Below, piece after piece: positions 19,374 through 28,924 of a stretch of DNA of 64,000 bases. The DNA is taken from NCBI GenBank assembly GCA_024686085.1, contig JAIBDT010000001.1, positions 1 through 64,000 on the forward strand. Direction: 5' to 3'. A model generated the notes under the pieces. The model had not been told where the DNA came from and did not search any database. It worked only from the letters and a program-made list of their open reading frames with translations. The stretch's first letter is position 1. Each line of letters begins with the position of its first letter. The stretch comes from Loktanella sp. GTDB taxonomy: Bacteria > Pseudomonadota > Alphaproteobacteria > Rhodobacterales > Rhodobacteraceae. A program made the position numbers and the translations under genes.

Positions 19374-20315
19374 ATGCGGGCATTCGTATTTCCAGGGCAG
19401 GGCGCTCAGACAATTGGGATGGGCAAGGCGCTAGCCGATGCATATCCAGCCGCCAAAGCGGTTTTCCAAGAGGTTGATGATGCATTGGGCGAAAGCCTTT
19501 CGTCGTTGATCTGGGAGGGCGACGCCGCTGATCTAACGCTGACACGCAATGCGCAACCTGCGTTGATGGCCACATCATTGGCTGCGATGCGGGCGCTAGA
19601 GTCCGAGGGCGTTGATATTGCGTCTGCGTCTTATGTGGCGGGCCATTCTTTGGGTGAATATTCCGCGCTGGCTGCGGCTGGTGCGATCTCGGTCGCTGAT
19701 ACGGCCCGTTTGTTACGTATTCGTGGCACGGCGATGCAAGAGGCCGTGCCTGTGGGTGTGGGTGCCATGGCTGCGTTGTTGGGGTTGGATTTCGCGACTG
19801 CGCAGGCTGTGGCCCTAGAGGCCGCCCAAGGCGAAGTTTGCCAAGCCGCCAATGATAATGATCCGGGCCAGGTGGTTGTTTCTGGGCATAAAGCAGCCGT
19901 TGAGCGTGCCTTGATCATCGCAAAGGAAAAAGGCGCGAAACGTGCGTTGCTTTTGCCTGTCAGCGCGCCGTTCCATTGCAGCCTGATGGCACCTGCTGCC
20001 GCGGTGATGGCCGATGCGTTAAATGACGTGTCGATTGTCGCCCCAAAGGTGCCTTTGGTTGCCAACGTTCTGGCAAGTGCTGTCACGGACCCTGACCAGA
20101 TCAGGTCGCTACTGGTTGAGCAAGTGACGGGATCGGTGCGCTGGCGCGAATCTGTGTCTTACATGGCTGCACAGGGCGTCACCGAGGCGTGGGAAATTGG
20201 TGCTGGTAAGGCCTTGATCGGTATGATCCGCCGCATTGAAAAAGAAATGACAACAGGCGCGGTTGGTGCGCCAGATGACATCGTGGCCGCTGTTGCTGCG
20301 ATGTCTGCTGCATAA
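19374..20315 (+). CDS. fabD: Malonyl-CoA-ACP transacylase
   Basis: MRAFVFPGQGAQTIGMGKAL; AGHSLGEYSAL. Confidence 0.95.
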   Translation: MRAFVFPGQGAQTIGMGKALADAYPAAKAVFQEVDDALGESLSSLIWEGDAADLTLTRNAQPALMATSLAAMRALESEGVDIASASYVAGHSLGEYSALAAAGAISVADTARLLRIRGTAMQEAVPVGVGAMAALLGLDFATAQAVALEAAQGEVCQAANDNDPGQVVVSGHKAAVERALIIAKEKGAKRALLLPVSAPFHCSLMAPAAAVMADALNDVSIVAPKVPLVANVLASAVTDPDQIRSLLVEQVTGSVRWRESVSYMAAQGVTEAWEIGAGKALIGMIRRIEKEMTTGAVGAPDDIVAAVAAMSAA

Positions 20316-20332
20316 TTAAAAAGGGGCTACAA

Positions 20333-21070
20333 ATGTTTGATCTTACAGGTAAAAATGCGCTTGTGACGGGTGCTTCTGGGAGCATCGGTGGCGCGATTGC
20401 TAAGGCGTTGCATGCGCAAGGCGCGACGGTTGCTTTGTCTGGCACGCGGGTCGAGCCGCTTGAGGCGCTGGCCGCTGAGCTGGGTAGCCGTGCGCATGTA
20501 TTGCCATGCAACCTAAGCGACGCTGATGCTGTGACTGCGCTGACAAAACAGGCAATCGAGGCGATGGGCTCGGTTGATATTCTGGTCAACAATGCTGGCA
20601 TCACTCGCGATAACCTGTTCATGCGCATGTCAGACGACGAATGGTCGTCGGTTCTAGAGGTCAACCTGACCTCGACGATGCGTCTGTGCAAAGGCGCTAT
20701 ACGTGGCATGATGAAGGCCCGTTGGGGGCGTATCATCAATATTTCGTCGATTGTGGGGGCCACAGGCAACCCGGGTCAGGCGAACTATGCAGCGTCCAAG
20801 GCAGGTGTTGTCGGTATGTCCAAGTCGATTGCCTATGAGGTCGCGAGTCGTGGCATTACGGTGAACTGCGTCGCACCTGGATTTATCACAACGGCGATGA
20901 CTGACAAACTGAACGATGACCAGAAGTCCGGAATTTTGACGCAAGTGCCCGCAGGCCGGATGGGCGACGCAGAAGAGATTGCCGCGGCTGTGGTTTATCT
21001 CGCCAGCCAAGAAGCGGGCTATGTCACCGGTGCGACCTTGCATGTGAACGGCGGTATGGCCATGTTGTAG
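20333..21070 (+). CDS. fabG: 3-oxoacyl-ACP reductase
   Basis: MFDLTGKNALVTGASGSIGGAIA...; YAASKAG. Confidence 0.95.
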   Translation: MFDLTGKNALVTGASGSIGGAIAKALHAQGATVALSGTRVEPLEALAAELGSRAHVLPCNLSDADAVTALTKQAIEAMGSVDILVNNAGITRDNLFMRMSDDEWSSVLEVNLTSTMRLCKGAIRGMMKARWGRIINISSIVGATGNPGQANYAASKAGVVGMSKSIAYEVASRGITVNCVAPGFITTAMTDKLNDDQKSGILTQVPAGRMGDAEEIAAAVVYLASQEAGYVTGATLHVNGGMAML

Positions 21071-21297
21071 GTCTGATGCGCGTTTAGCGCGAACAAAGCG
21101 TTTGCCGATGACGAAATAACTGTTATAGGCCTCGCATATTCGCCAAAAAGTGCGGCTGACGTAACGTAAGTTACTTGCTGTGCTATTTGGTTTCGCCCAT
21201 TGATACGGGTAGTCGATCCGCCCTTCGGGGTACAAACTGGGCGAAAGCCTAAAAAGAACTCTAGGGCTTTGCCCGGAATTAACGTGAGGAATTTGAC

Positions 21298-21531
21298 ATG
21301 AGCGACGTCGCAGACCGCGTACGCAAGATCGTAGTAGAGCACCTTGGTGTGGAAGAAGACAAAGTTGTCGAATCCGCATCGTTCATCGATGATCTGGGCG
21401 CAGACAGCCTTGATACAGTTGAGCTGGTTATGGCTTTTGAAGAAGAGTTCGGGATCGAGATCCCTGATGATGCAGCTGAGACTATCCAGTCCTTTGGCGA
21501 CGCAGTAAAATTCATCAGCGAAGCACAGTAA
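21298..21531 (+). CDS. acpP: Acyl carrier protein
   Basis: [27 protein letters not shown]. Confidence 0.98.
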   Translation: MSDVADRVRKIVVEHLGVEEDKVVESASFIDDLGADSLDTVELVMAFEEEFGIEIPDDAAETIQSFGDAVKFISEAQ

Positions 21532-21535
21532 GCTG

Positions 21536-22444
21536 CTATCGTTGTCTTAAAAGAACGGCGTCCTTTAGGGCGCCGTTCTTTCTTGCCTTTGGTGCATGTC
21601 GGTCATCGTCGACGAGAGCCATGACAAGCTTATGTTGTAGCGCGTCGGCAAACCTAACCCCAACATAGTGGATGTTTGACCAGCTGATATGCGCAGTTTG
21701 CCAACCTGCGTTAATCCAGATGTCGATAGGCGCACCGTGTTCACCGCCAGAAATGTGGTCGATTTGAATTTTGACGCCGTTACAACTGATGTCGAGAATT
21801 GTCCCAGTGTAACGGGTTCCACGCATTTTGACCTTTGTCGGAATATGCACACGAAACCGCTGTGACCGTCGTTTCTTACGCGCCATGTAAAGAGAAAACT
21901 GCACCTTTATTAGTGATGCCAAAATGCCAGCAGCGATGAGGCCGACCAGCCAAAATCCGATTTTCTTGATTGAAATCGGTTTGCCTGCTTTGCTTTCCCC
22001 CAAGGTTGATGACACTTTTTCAAGTCCGTCCGCCCCACGCACGCCCGACAGCGGGTTACAGGAAAACATCGGCAAAATGCGTTTTGTATTCGTCATATGT
22101 TGGTTGAATGACGGCGCGGTAAAGACGCTGTAGGATTTATCGGGGCGCCGGTTGACGATGGTCCGTGCTAGCATCTCGGACATCTGGTAAAACGATACCA
22201 GTCGGGCAACATCAAGGGGCGTCAATGTATTGGTTGCAGCGAATTTAACCTTGTCACTGTCCAGACGCTTTGTTTCGCTAATAATTAGCACGGCATCGGC
22301 AGATTCCGGATCAAGGGTCGGTTGTTCTGACAATCTCTGCCCGGCGAATTGAATGCGTTCCAACCCGTCAATAACCGAACAGTCAACTTGAGCGGCAGCC
22401 TGCAAAGGAAGGGTCAAAAACAGCAATGTGAGGATGAAACGCAT
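21536..22444 (-). CDS. PilZ domain protein with signal peptide and TM segment
   Basis: MRFILTLLFLTLPLQAAAQ N-terminus; C-terminal RRSQRFRVHIPTKVKMRGTRYTGTILDISCNGVKIQ (PilZ-like). Confidence 0.75.
   Translation of the reverse strand: MRFILTLLFLTLPLQAAAQVDCSVIDGLERIQFAGQRLSEQPTLDPESADAVLIISETKRLDSDKVKFAATNTLTPLDVARLVSFYQMSEMLARTIVNRRPDKSYSVFTAPSFNQHMTNTKRILPMFSCNPLSGVRGADGLEKVSSTLGESKAGKPISIKKIGFWLVGLIAAGILASLIKVQFSLYMARKKRRSQRFRVHIPTKVKMRGTRYTGTILDISCNGVKIQIDHISGGEHGAPIDIWINAGWQTAHISWSNIHYVGVRFADALQHKLVMALVDDDRHAPKARKNGALKDAVLLRQR
21551..21580. terminator. Terminator hairpin between acpP and convergent PilZ gene
   Basis: AAGAACGGCG...CGCCGTTCTT. Confidence 0.8.
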
Positions 22445-22603
22445 GGGCTTCCTATTGATATATACAATCATTTACCCACCGCGTGCTTAACAATCGGTGA
22501 AGTGCCGCCGATTTCGCAACAAACAAAGGTCTTGCTGCCCTTGCCCCGCGCCCGTGTGCTGGGGTATTAAAGCGATGAAACCCCAAAAATGTGAGGGCAT
22601 AAT

Positions 22604-23863
22604 ATGCGTCGAGTAGTCGTAACAGGACTTGGATTGGTAACCCCGTTGGCAGATGGGGTTGAGGAAAGCTGGAAACGCATTTTGGACGGTCAGTCCGGCG
22701 CCGGTAAAATCACCAGCTTTGATGCCAGTGGCTTGGTCACAGATTATGCTTGCGAAGTTCCGCGTGGCGATGGCACGGACGGCACGTTTAACGCCGATAC
22801 GTATATGGCCCCCAAGGACCAGCGTAAGGTTGATGATTTCATTCTGTTTGGTGTGGCCGCAGCTCAGCAAGCGGTTGAGGATTCGGGGTGGATGCCCACC
22901 GAGGACGCTGACCTGTTTCGCACAGGTGTTCTGATCGGGTCGGGTATTGGTGGTCTTAAGTCCATCGCGGAAACTGCTGTTATGATTAAAGAAAAAGGTC
23001 CGCGCCGCGTGTCTCCTTTCTTTATTCCGGGTGCTCTGATCAACCTGATTTCAGGTCAGGTTGGCATCAAATACGGCTTTAAAGGCCCAAACCATTCGGT
23101 TGTGACGGCCTGTTCTACAGGTGCCCATGCGATTGGTGATGCGACCCGTCTGATCAAATACGGCAACGCTGACGTGATGGTTGCGGGCGGTGCTGAGGCT
23201 GCGATTTGCGAGATCGGTATCGCGGGCTTTAACGCGTGCAAGGCACTGTCGACCAAGCGGTCGGATGATCCAAAATCTGCGTCTCGTCCGTATGACGCGG
23301 ACCGTGACGGGTTTGTTATGGGCGAGGGTGCTGGCATTGTTGTGCTGGAAGAGTACGAGCACGCAAAAGCCCGTGGCGCGAAGATTTATGCAGAGGTCAT
23401 CGGTTACGGCCTGTCTGGTGACGCCTATCACATCACGGCCCCCTCCGAGAACGGTGAGGGTGGTGAGCGGTCCATGCGCATGGCGCTAGAGGATGCAGGC
23501 AAGACCCCCGCAGATATTGATTACATCAACGCGCACGGCACATCTACGATGGCTGACACTATCGAGTTGGGCGCAGTTGAGCGTATGATGGGTGATGCTG
23601 CAGGCAAGGTGACGATGTCGTCTACGAAGTCTGCAACTGGTCACTTGCTGGGCGCTGCTGGTGCGATCGAGGCGATTTTCTCGATCTTGGCGATCCGCGA
23701 TCAGGTGGCTCCGCCGACGATCAACTTGGACAATGTGGCCGTTGAAACAAAAGTCGATCTGGCCGCAAACAAAAAGGTTGAACGCAAGATCGATATCGCG
23801 CTGTCTAACTCGTTTGGCTTTGGCGGCACGAATGCCAGCGTTCTGTTCGGGAAGGTCGATTAA
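22604..23863 (+). CDS. fabF: 3-oxoacyl-ACP synthase II
   Basis: MRRVVVTGLGLVTPLADGVEESWKRIL; TACSTGAHAIGDA. Confidence 0.95.
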   Translation: MRRVVVTGLGLVTPLADGVEESWKRILDGQSGAGKITSFDASGLVTDYACEVPRGDGTDGTFNADTYMAPKDQRKVDDFILFGVAAAQQAVEDSGWMPTEDADLFRTGVLIGSGIGGLKSIAETAVMIKEKGPRRVSPFFIPGALINLISGQVGIKYGFKGPNHSVVTACSTGAHAIGDATRLIKYGNADVMVAGGAEAAICEIGIAGFNACKALSTKRSDDPKSASRPYDADRDGFVMGEGAGIVVLEEYEHAKARGAKIYAEVIGYGLSGDAYHITAPSENGEGGERSMRMALEDAGKTPADIDYINAHGTSTMADTIELGAVERMMGDAAGKVTMSSTKSATGHLLGAAGAIEAIFSILAIRDQVAPPTINLDNVAVETKVDLAANKKVERKIDIALSNSFGFGGTNASVLFGKVD

Positions 23864-25026
23864 TGTGGCGTCATATCGCGTCGAATACATTGACGTTTTT
23901 TATCATCGCGCTGTTTTTATTGGCGGGTGGTGTCAGTTTTGCCGCTAAGAAATACGCAGCCGCTGGTCCGCTAGAGCAAGCGATTTGCTTGCAGGTCGAG
24001 CGTGGCTCGACGATGCGTAAGGTCAGCGCCGATTTGGCGGAACAGGGGGCTGTAACATCAGCGTCGATGATGCGCATCGGTGCCGATTATGCCGAGAAGA
24101 CCAATCAGCTGAAGGCCGGTAGTTTTCTGGTGCCCGAAAAGGCGTCGATGGAGCAGATCGTCGATATTGTGACCCGTGGTGGTCAGAATACTTGCGGCAC
24201 AGAAGTGGTTTACCGCATTGGTGTCACGCTGGGTGACGTACTCGTGCGAGAATTGGACCCAGCAACGAACCGCTTTGTTGAAGTCGCAAAGTTCAATCCT
24301 GCTGAGGAAGAGACGCCCGAGGTTTACACGCAGATCATTGCGGAACCGGATACACAATTCCGTCTTGCGATGGCGGAAGGTGTCACGAGCTGGCAAGTGG
24401 TCGATGTCTTGTCGCGTATCGAAATGCTGGATGTGGATACCACCGAGGTGCCTGCCGAGGGCGCACTTGCCCCTGATAGTTATGAGATCAAGCAAGGCAC
24501 CAAGGTGTCTGAAATTCTGGATCGTATGGCGTCAGCGCAGTCGCGTATTCTGGCCGAGGCATGGGCTGGCCGCGTGGATGGATTGCCGCTGAATTCGCCC
24601 GAAGAGGCGCTGATTCTGGCAAGCCTAATCGAGAAAGAAACAGGCGTTGCCGCAGAGCGTCGTCAGGTCGCAAGCGTGTTCGTCAACCGCCTGAACCAAG
24701 GGATCAAGCTACAGACCGACCCTGCGGTGATCTACGGTATCACCAAGGGTGAAGGTGTGTTGGGCCGTGGTTTGCGTCAAAGTGAACTTCGCCGTGAAAC
24801 CCCTTGGAATACATATGTAATCCCTGCTTTGCCGCCGACGCCGATCGCGAATCCAGGCCGTGCGAGCATTGAAGCGGCACTTGATCCCGATAGCACGCCG
24901 TTCATTTTCTTTGTGGCTGATGGCACGGGTGGTCACGCCTTTGCGGTCACCTTGGCAGATCATAATCGAAACGTCGAAGTATGGCGTAAGATTGAAGCCG
25001 AGCGTGCAAACGCGGACGGCGGATAA
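23863..25026 (+). CDS. mltG: Endolytic transglycosylase MltG
   Basis: YceG domain: LILASLIEKETGVAAERRQVASVFVNRL...LQTDPAVIYG; TAATG overlap with fabF. Confidence 0.93.
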   Translation: MWRHIASNTLTFFIIALFLLAGGVSFAAKKYAAAGPLEQAICLQVERGSTMRKVSADLAEQGAVTSASMMRIGADYAEKTNQLKAGSFLVPEKASMEQIVDIVTRGGQNTCGTEVVYRIGVTLGDVLVRELDPATNRFVEVAKFNPAEEETPEVYTQIIAEPDTQFRLAMAEGVTSWQVVDVLSRIEMLDVDTTEVPAEGALAPDSYEIKQGTKVSEILDRMASAQSRILAEAWAGRVDGLPLNSPEEALILASLIEKETGVAAERRQVASVFVNRLNQGIKLQTDPAVIYGITKGEGVLGRGLRQSELRRETPWNTYVIPALPPTPIANPGRASIEAALDPDSTPFIFFVADGTGGHAFAVTLADHNRNVEVWRKIEAERANADGG

Positions 25027-25050
25027 CGCAAAATCAATTGCTGCGAGATT

Positions 25051-25080
25051 AACGGGGCGCTCCATTGGGGCGCCCCGTTT
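25051..25080 (+). terminator. Terminator of fabF-mltG
   Basis: AACGGGGCGC...GCGCCCCGTT. Confidence 0.8.
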
Positions 25081-25205
25081 CTTTGACTTTTCCGTTTTTT
25101 TCGGGTAAGTTAGTTAAGCGCTAGGAGACAGATGTGCCGCGAAATTACGCGCGGCTTTGATGCCTTTCGACCTGATCGGATAAGTCCATCGAGGTTGAGA
25201 AAATA

Positions 25206-25541
25206 ATGATAAAAACGCTAGACGAACCCCACGTTCCATTAGAGACCCCAGCTGCGCGCGTTGCACGGTTGGAACGATTATTTGCAAGTGTTTTTGGTAC
25301 CTTAGAAGAAATGTTGATGTCCTTTGATAAGCCAGAGGCAGAGAGCGCGAGAAAATTCAATCTCAAGCTGTCCGAAGTGCAATCTCTTCACGTTTCAATC
25401 AATAAAGCCCATGAGGTATTCCTTGAAAAATTCGCAGACACTTCCGTCGACGACGGTATTAACTATGACACCATCCGCGATGATATCGGGGGCCAACTTG
25501 ATCGCATCCGCGCCGCTCTCGACGCAGACCGCGTTTCTTGA
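25206..25541 (+). CDS. GTA g1 homolog (small terminase-like)
   Basis: 111 aa at the g1 position of an RcGTA-type cluster, overlapping the start of the terminase gene. Confidence 0.75.
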   Translation: MIKTLDEPHVPLETPAARVARLERLFASVFGTLEEMLMSFDKPEAESARKFNLKLSEVQSLHVSINKAHEVFLEKFADTSVDDGINYDTIRDDIGGQLDRIRAALDADRVS

Positions 25542-26823
25542 CGGTTTAGACGCTAAGGCGTTGGCTGCTTTACCATTCCTTTTTGACTTTTGGGCGCTAC
25601 CCCATCAACTGCCGCCAGCGGAAGACTGGCGGACTTGGGTCATTCTTGGTGGACGAGGCGCGGGTAAAACCCGCGCTGGCGCCGAATGGGTCCGCGCGCA
25701 AGTTGAGGGCCCAACGCCGCAATCTGCGGGCGCAAAGCGCCGCGTGGCCTTGGTCGCCGAAACCTAAGAGCAAGCCCGCGAGGTCATGGTCTTTGGCGAT
25801 AGTGGCATCATGTCCGTGACACCTGATGACCGTAAGCCCAAGTGGATCGCATCGCGCAAAATGCTGGAATGGCCCAATGGTGCAACGGCGCAATTGTATT
25901 CCGCCCATGATCCAGAAGGATTGCGCGGCCCCCAGTTTGATGCCGCGTGGATTGACGAGTTCGCCAAGTGGCGCATGGCAGAGGGGACGTGGGACATGGT
26001 CCAGTTTGCGCTGCGTCTTGGCAAGGCCCCGCAGTCGTGTGTCACGACTACCCCGCGCAACACGGTTCCTTTGCGCGATTTACTGGCCCGCGCGTCCACG
26101 GTCCAGACCCATGCCCCCACGCGCGCTAACCGTGCCAACCTCGCCCCCGAGTTTTTGCTAGAGGTGGAGGCCCGCTATGGTGGCACGCGTTTGGGTCGCC
26201 AAGAGTTGGAGGGCGAGATGCTGACGGATGTGCAGGGCGCTTTGTGGTCTTATGCTGCTTTGTCGTCGAAGCAGGTGACCCGTTTGCCCGATCTGACCCG
26301 TATTGTTGTGGCGATTGATCCGCCCGTGACGGGCCAGAAGAATTCTGATGACTGCGGGATTGTCGTTGCCGGTGTTGTCATGGAGGGCCCGCCGCAGGAC
26401 TGGTGCGCCTATGTGATTGAGGATGCGACGGTCAGTGCTGCGTCTCCGAACATGTGGGCCAAGGCTGCGATTGCCGCCATGGACAGGCATGGTGCTGATC
26501 GCCTTGTGGCTGAGGTTAATCAGGGTGGTGAAATGATCGAGACGATTTTACGTCAGCAATCCCCGATGATTTCCTTTCGCGCTGTCCATGCCAGCAAGGG
26601 CAAGGTGGTTCGCGCTGAACCTGTCGCGGCTCTTTATGAGCAGGGCAGGGTCCGTCATTTGCGCGGGTTGTCTGCCCTAGAGGACCAGATGTGCCAGATG
26701 ACCACGCGCGGCTTTGAGGGCAGGGGATCGCCTGACCGTGTCGATGCGCTGGTCTGGGCGATTTTCGATCTGATGATTGCCCCTGCGGGAAAGCACCGCG
26801 ATCCGCGTGTGCGTCACCTTTGA
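25480..26823 (+). pseudogene. GTA g2 large terminase, interrupted by in-frame TAA at 25765-25767
   Basis: N-fragment has Walker A (VILGGRGAGKTRAGAEWVRAQ); C-fragment in the same frame (25786..26823) carries GPQFDAAWIDEFAKW and the nuclease region; junction ...VALVAET*EQAREVMVFGDSGI... Confidence 0.85.
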
Positions 26824-26944
26824 AATAGCAAGAGGTGTTGCGCCCCCCACCGTGCGCAGCACTTCCGCCACCTTAAGACCTATCCCGTAAAACTGTTTTC
26901 AAGGATCAGCGGCACCCAGTTGGGGGTGTGAGATCAAGGAGCTT

Positions 26945-28138
26945 TTGATGTTTGAATTTCTGAACCGCCCAAAGACAGCAACCGCCGATGCGGCCCCAGA
27001 GCAGGTGAAGGCCTCTGCGACCGGTCATGCGATTGCGTGGCCAAGTGCAGGTCGTGTGGCATGGAGCCCGCGTGATGTGGTGTCTTTGACCCGCACAGGG
27101 TTTACAGGCAACCCGATCGGGTTTCGTGCCGTCAAGATCATCGCAGAGGCTGCGGCTGCTTTGCCGATGGTACTGCAAGACCAAGAGCGCCGTTATGAGG
27201 CGCATCCAATTCAGGCATTGCTAGCCCGCCCCAATGCAGGCCAAGGCCGCGCCGAAATTTTGGAGGCGCTTTACGGTCAGCTATTGCTGACGGGCAATGG
27301 GTATCTGGAAGCTGTCGGCGACGAGGGCCTGCCGTTAGAGCTGCATGTGCTGCGGTCTGACCGCATGAATGTTGTGCCCGGTCCTGATGGCTGGCCTGTG
27401 GCGTATGAATACGGCGTCAATGGCCGCAAGCATCGCTTTGCTGTGGCCGAGAACGACAGCAAGATCTGTCACATCAAAAGCTTTCACCCGCAAGATGATC
27501 ACTATGGGTTTTCGCCGCTGCAGGCTTCGGCCAGTGCGATTGACGTGCATAATTCCGCCTCGCGTTGGTCAAAGGCCCTATTGGACAATGCGGCCCGTCC
27601 GAGTGGCGCGATTATTTACAAAGGAGCTGATGGTCAGTCATCGCTGAGTGCCGATCAATATGACCGTTTGTTGTCCGAGATGGAGACACAGCATCAAGGG
27701 GCGCGCAATGCTGGCCGTCCGATGTTGCTGGAAGGGGGCCTTGATTGGAAGCCGATGGGGTTCTCGCCGTCTGATATGGAGTTTCAGAAAACCAAAGAAG
27801 CCGCTGCCCGCGAGATTTCGATCGCCTTTGGTGTACCGCCGATGTTGCTTGGCTTGCCGGGGGACGCGACCTACGCCAATTACCAAGAAGCGAACCGTGC
27901 GTTTTACCGTTTGACGGTACTGCCGCTGGCAAGCCGAGTGTTGGGATCAGTGTCTGACTGGTTGTCCGATTTCACTAGTGAAATCATTACGTTGCGCCCC
28001 GATCTGGACCAGATTCCAGCATTAAGTGCAGAGCGCGAAGCCCAATGGCGTCGTGTATCTGATGCGGCGTTCCTGACGGATGCGGAAAAGCGCAATTTGC
28101 TGGGCCTGCCAGTGCTGGAGGTCGGCGATGACGGGTAA
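26945..28138 (+). CDS. GTA g3 portal protein (HK97 family)
   Basis: IAFGVPPMLLGLPGDATYANYQEANRAFYRLTVLPL. Confidence 0.95.
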   Translation: MMFEFLNRPKTATADAAPEQVKASATGHAIAWPSAGRVAWSPRDVVSLTRTGFTGNPIGFRAVKIIAEAAAALPMVLQDQERRYEAHPIQALLARPNAGQGRAEILEALYGQLLLTGNGYLEAVGDEGLPLELHVLRSDRMNVVPGPDGWPVAYEYGVNGRKHRFAVAENDSKICHIKSFHPQDDHYGFSPLQASASAIDVHNSASRWSKALLDNAARPSGAIIYKGADGQSSLSADQYDRLLSEMETQHQGARNAGRPMLLEGGLDWKPMGFSPSDMEFQKTKEAAAREISIAFGVPPMLLGLPGDATYANYQEANRAFYRLTVLPLASRVLGSVSDWLSDFTSEIITLRPDLDQIPALSAEREAQWRRVSDAAFLTDAEKRNLLGLPVLEVGDDG

Positions 28139-28334
28139 AGTTGTCGATCTGCCGCCAAAGAACAGACCGCAAGTCCCACCGCCTGTGTCCGACTTTTGGT
28201 TCGCCCAGCTTGATGTCCGATTGGGCAAGATCGAGTTCATGGTGTCCCGTTTGGAATGGCAGATCGGCCTGATCGTGTGCGGCGGCTTTGGCCTGCTGGT
28301 TTTCGAAATCGTCAAAGCCATTGCGGCGAAATGA
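28128..28334 (+). CDS. GTA g3.5 small protein
   Basis: MTGKVVDLPPKNRPQVPPPVSDFWFAQLDVRLGKIEFMVSRLEWQIGLIVCGGFGLLVFEIVKAIAAK, between g3 and g4. Confidence 0.75.
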   Translation: MTGKVVDLPPKNRPQVPPPVSDFWFAQLDVRLGKIEFMVSRLEWQIGLIVCGGFGLLVFEIVKAIAAK

Positions 28335-28347
28335 AGCGAGGAAAATG

Positions 28348-28890
28348 ATGTCTTTAGAGATGAAATATTGCCAGTTGGGCAGTGATCTTGTGGTCACGGA
28401 CGGGTCGACGATTGAGGGCTATGCGTCTTTGTTCGGCAAGGCCGATCAAGGTGGCGACACCGTCGAGACGGGCGCTTATGCCGCCTCGCTGCTCAAGAAC
28501 GCGGCCAAGAAAGCCAGTATCAAGATGTTATGGCAACACGATCCCGCCCAGCCGATTGGTGTTTGGGACGAGGTCCGTGAGGATGCCAAGGGCCTTTGGG
28601 TGAAGGGTCGTATCTTGACGGATGTTGCCCGTGGTCGCGAGGCCGCTGCCCTGATTGGTGCGGGTGCGATTGATGGCCTTTCGATTGGCTATCGCACAAT
28701 CAAATCCCGCAAGAATGACAAGGGCGGACGCCTTTTATCCGAGCTGGAGCTTTGGGAAGTGTCTTTGGTCACATTCCCGATGCTACCCGATGCGCGTGTC
28801 GGAGCGAAGGGGGATGACCCCGCCGCCCAGACATTGCGTGAAATGGCTGCCGTGTTCAACGACGCACGTCGCCAAATGGCGCCGGATTAA
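28348..28890 (+). CDS. GTA g4 HK97-type prohead protease
   Basis: EGYASLFGKADQGGDTVETGAYAASL...GLSIGYRT...ELWEVSLVTFPM. Confidence 0.93.
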   Translation: MSLEMKYCQLGSDLVVTDGSTIEGYASLFGKADQGGDTVETGAYAASLLKNAAKKASIKMLWQHDPAQPIGVWDEVREDAKGLWVKGRILTDVARGREAAALIGAGAIDGLSIGYRTIKSRKNDKGGRLLSELELWEVSLVTFPMLPDARVGAKGDDPAAQTLREMAAVFNDARRQMAPD

Positions 28891-28924
28891 CCGCCGCCCT
28901 TACCACCATCAAGAGGACCGATTG

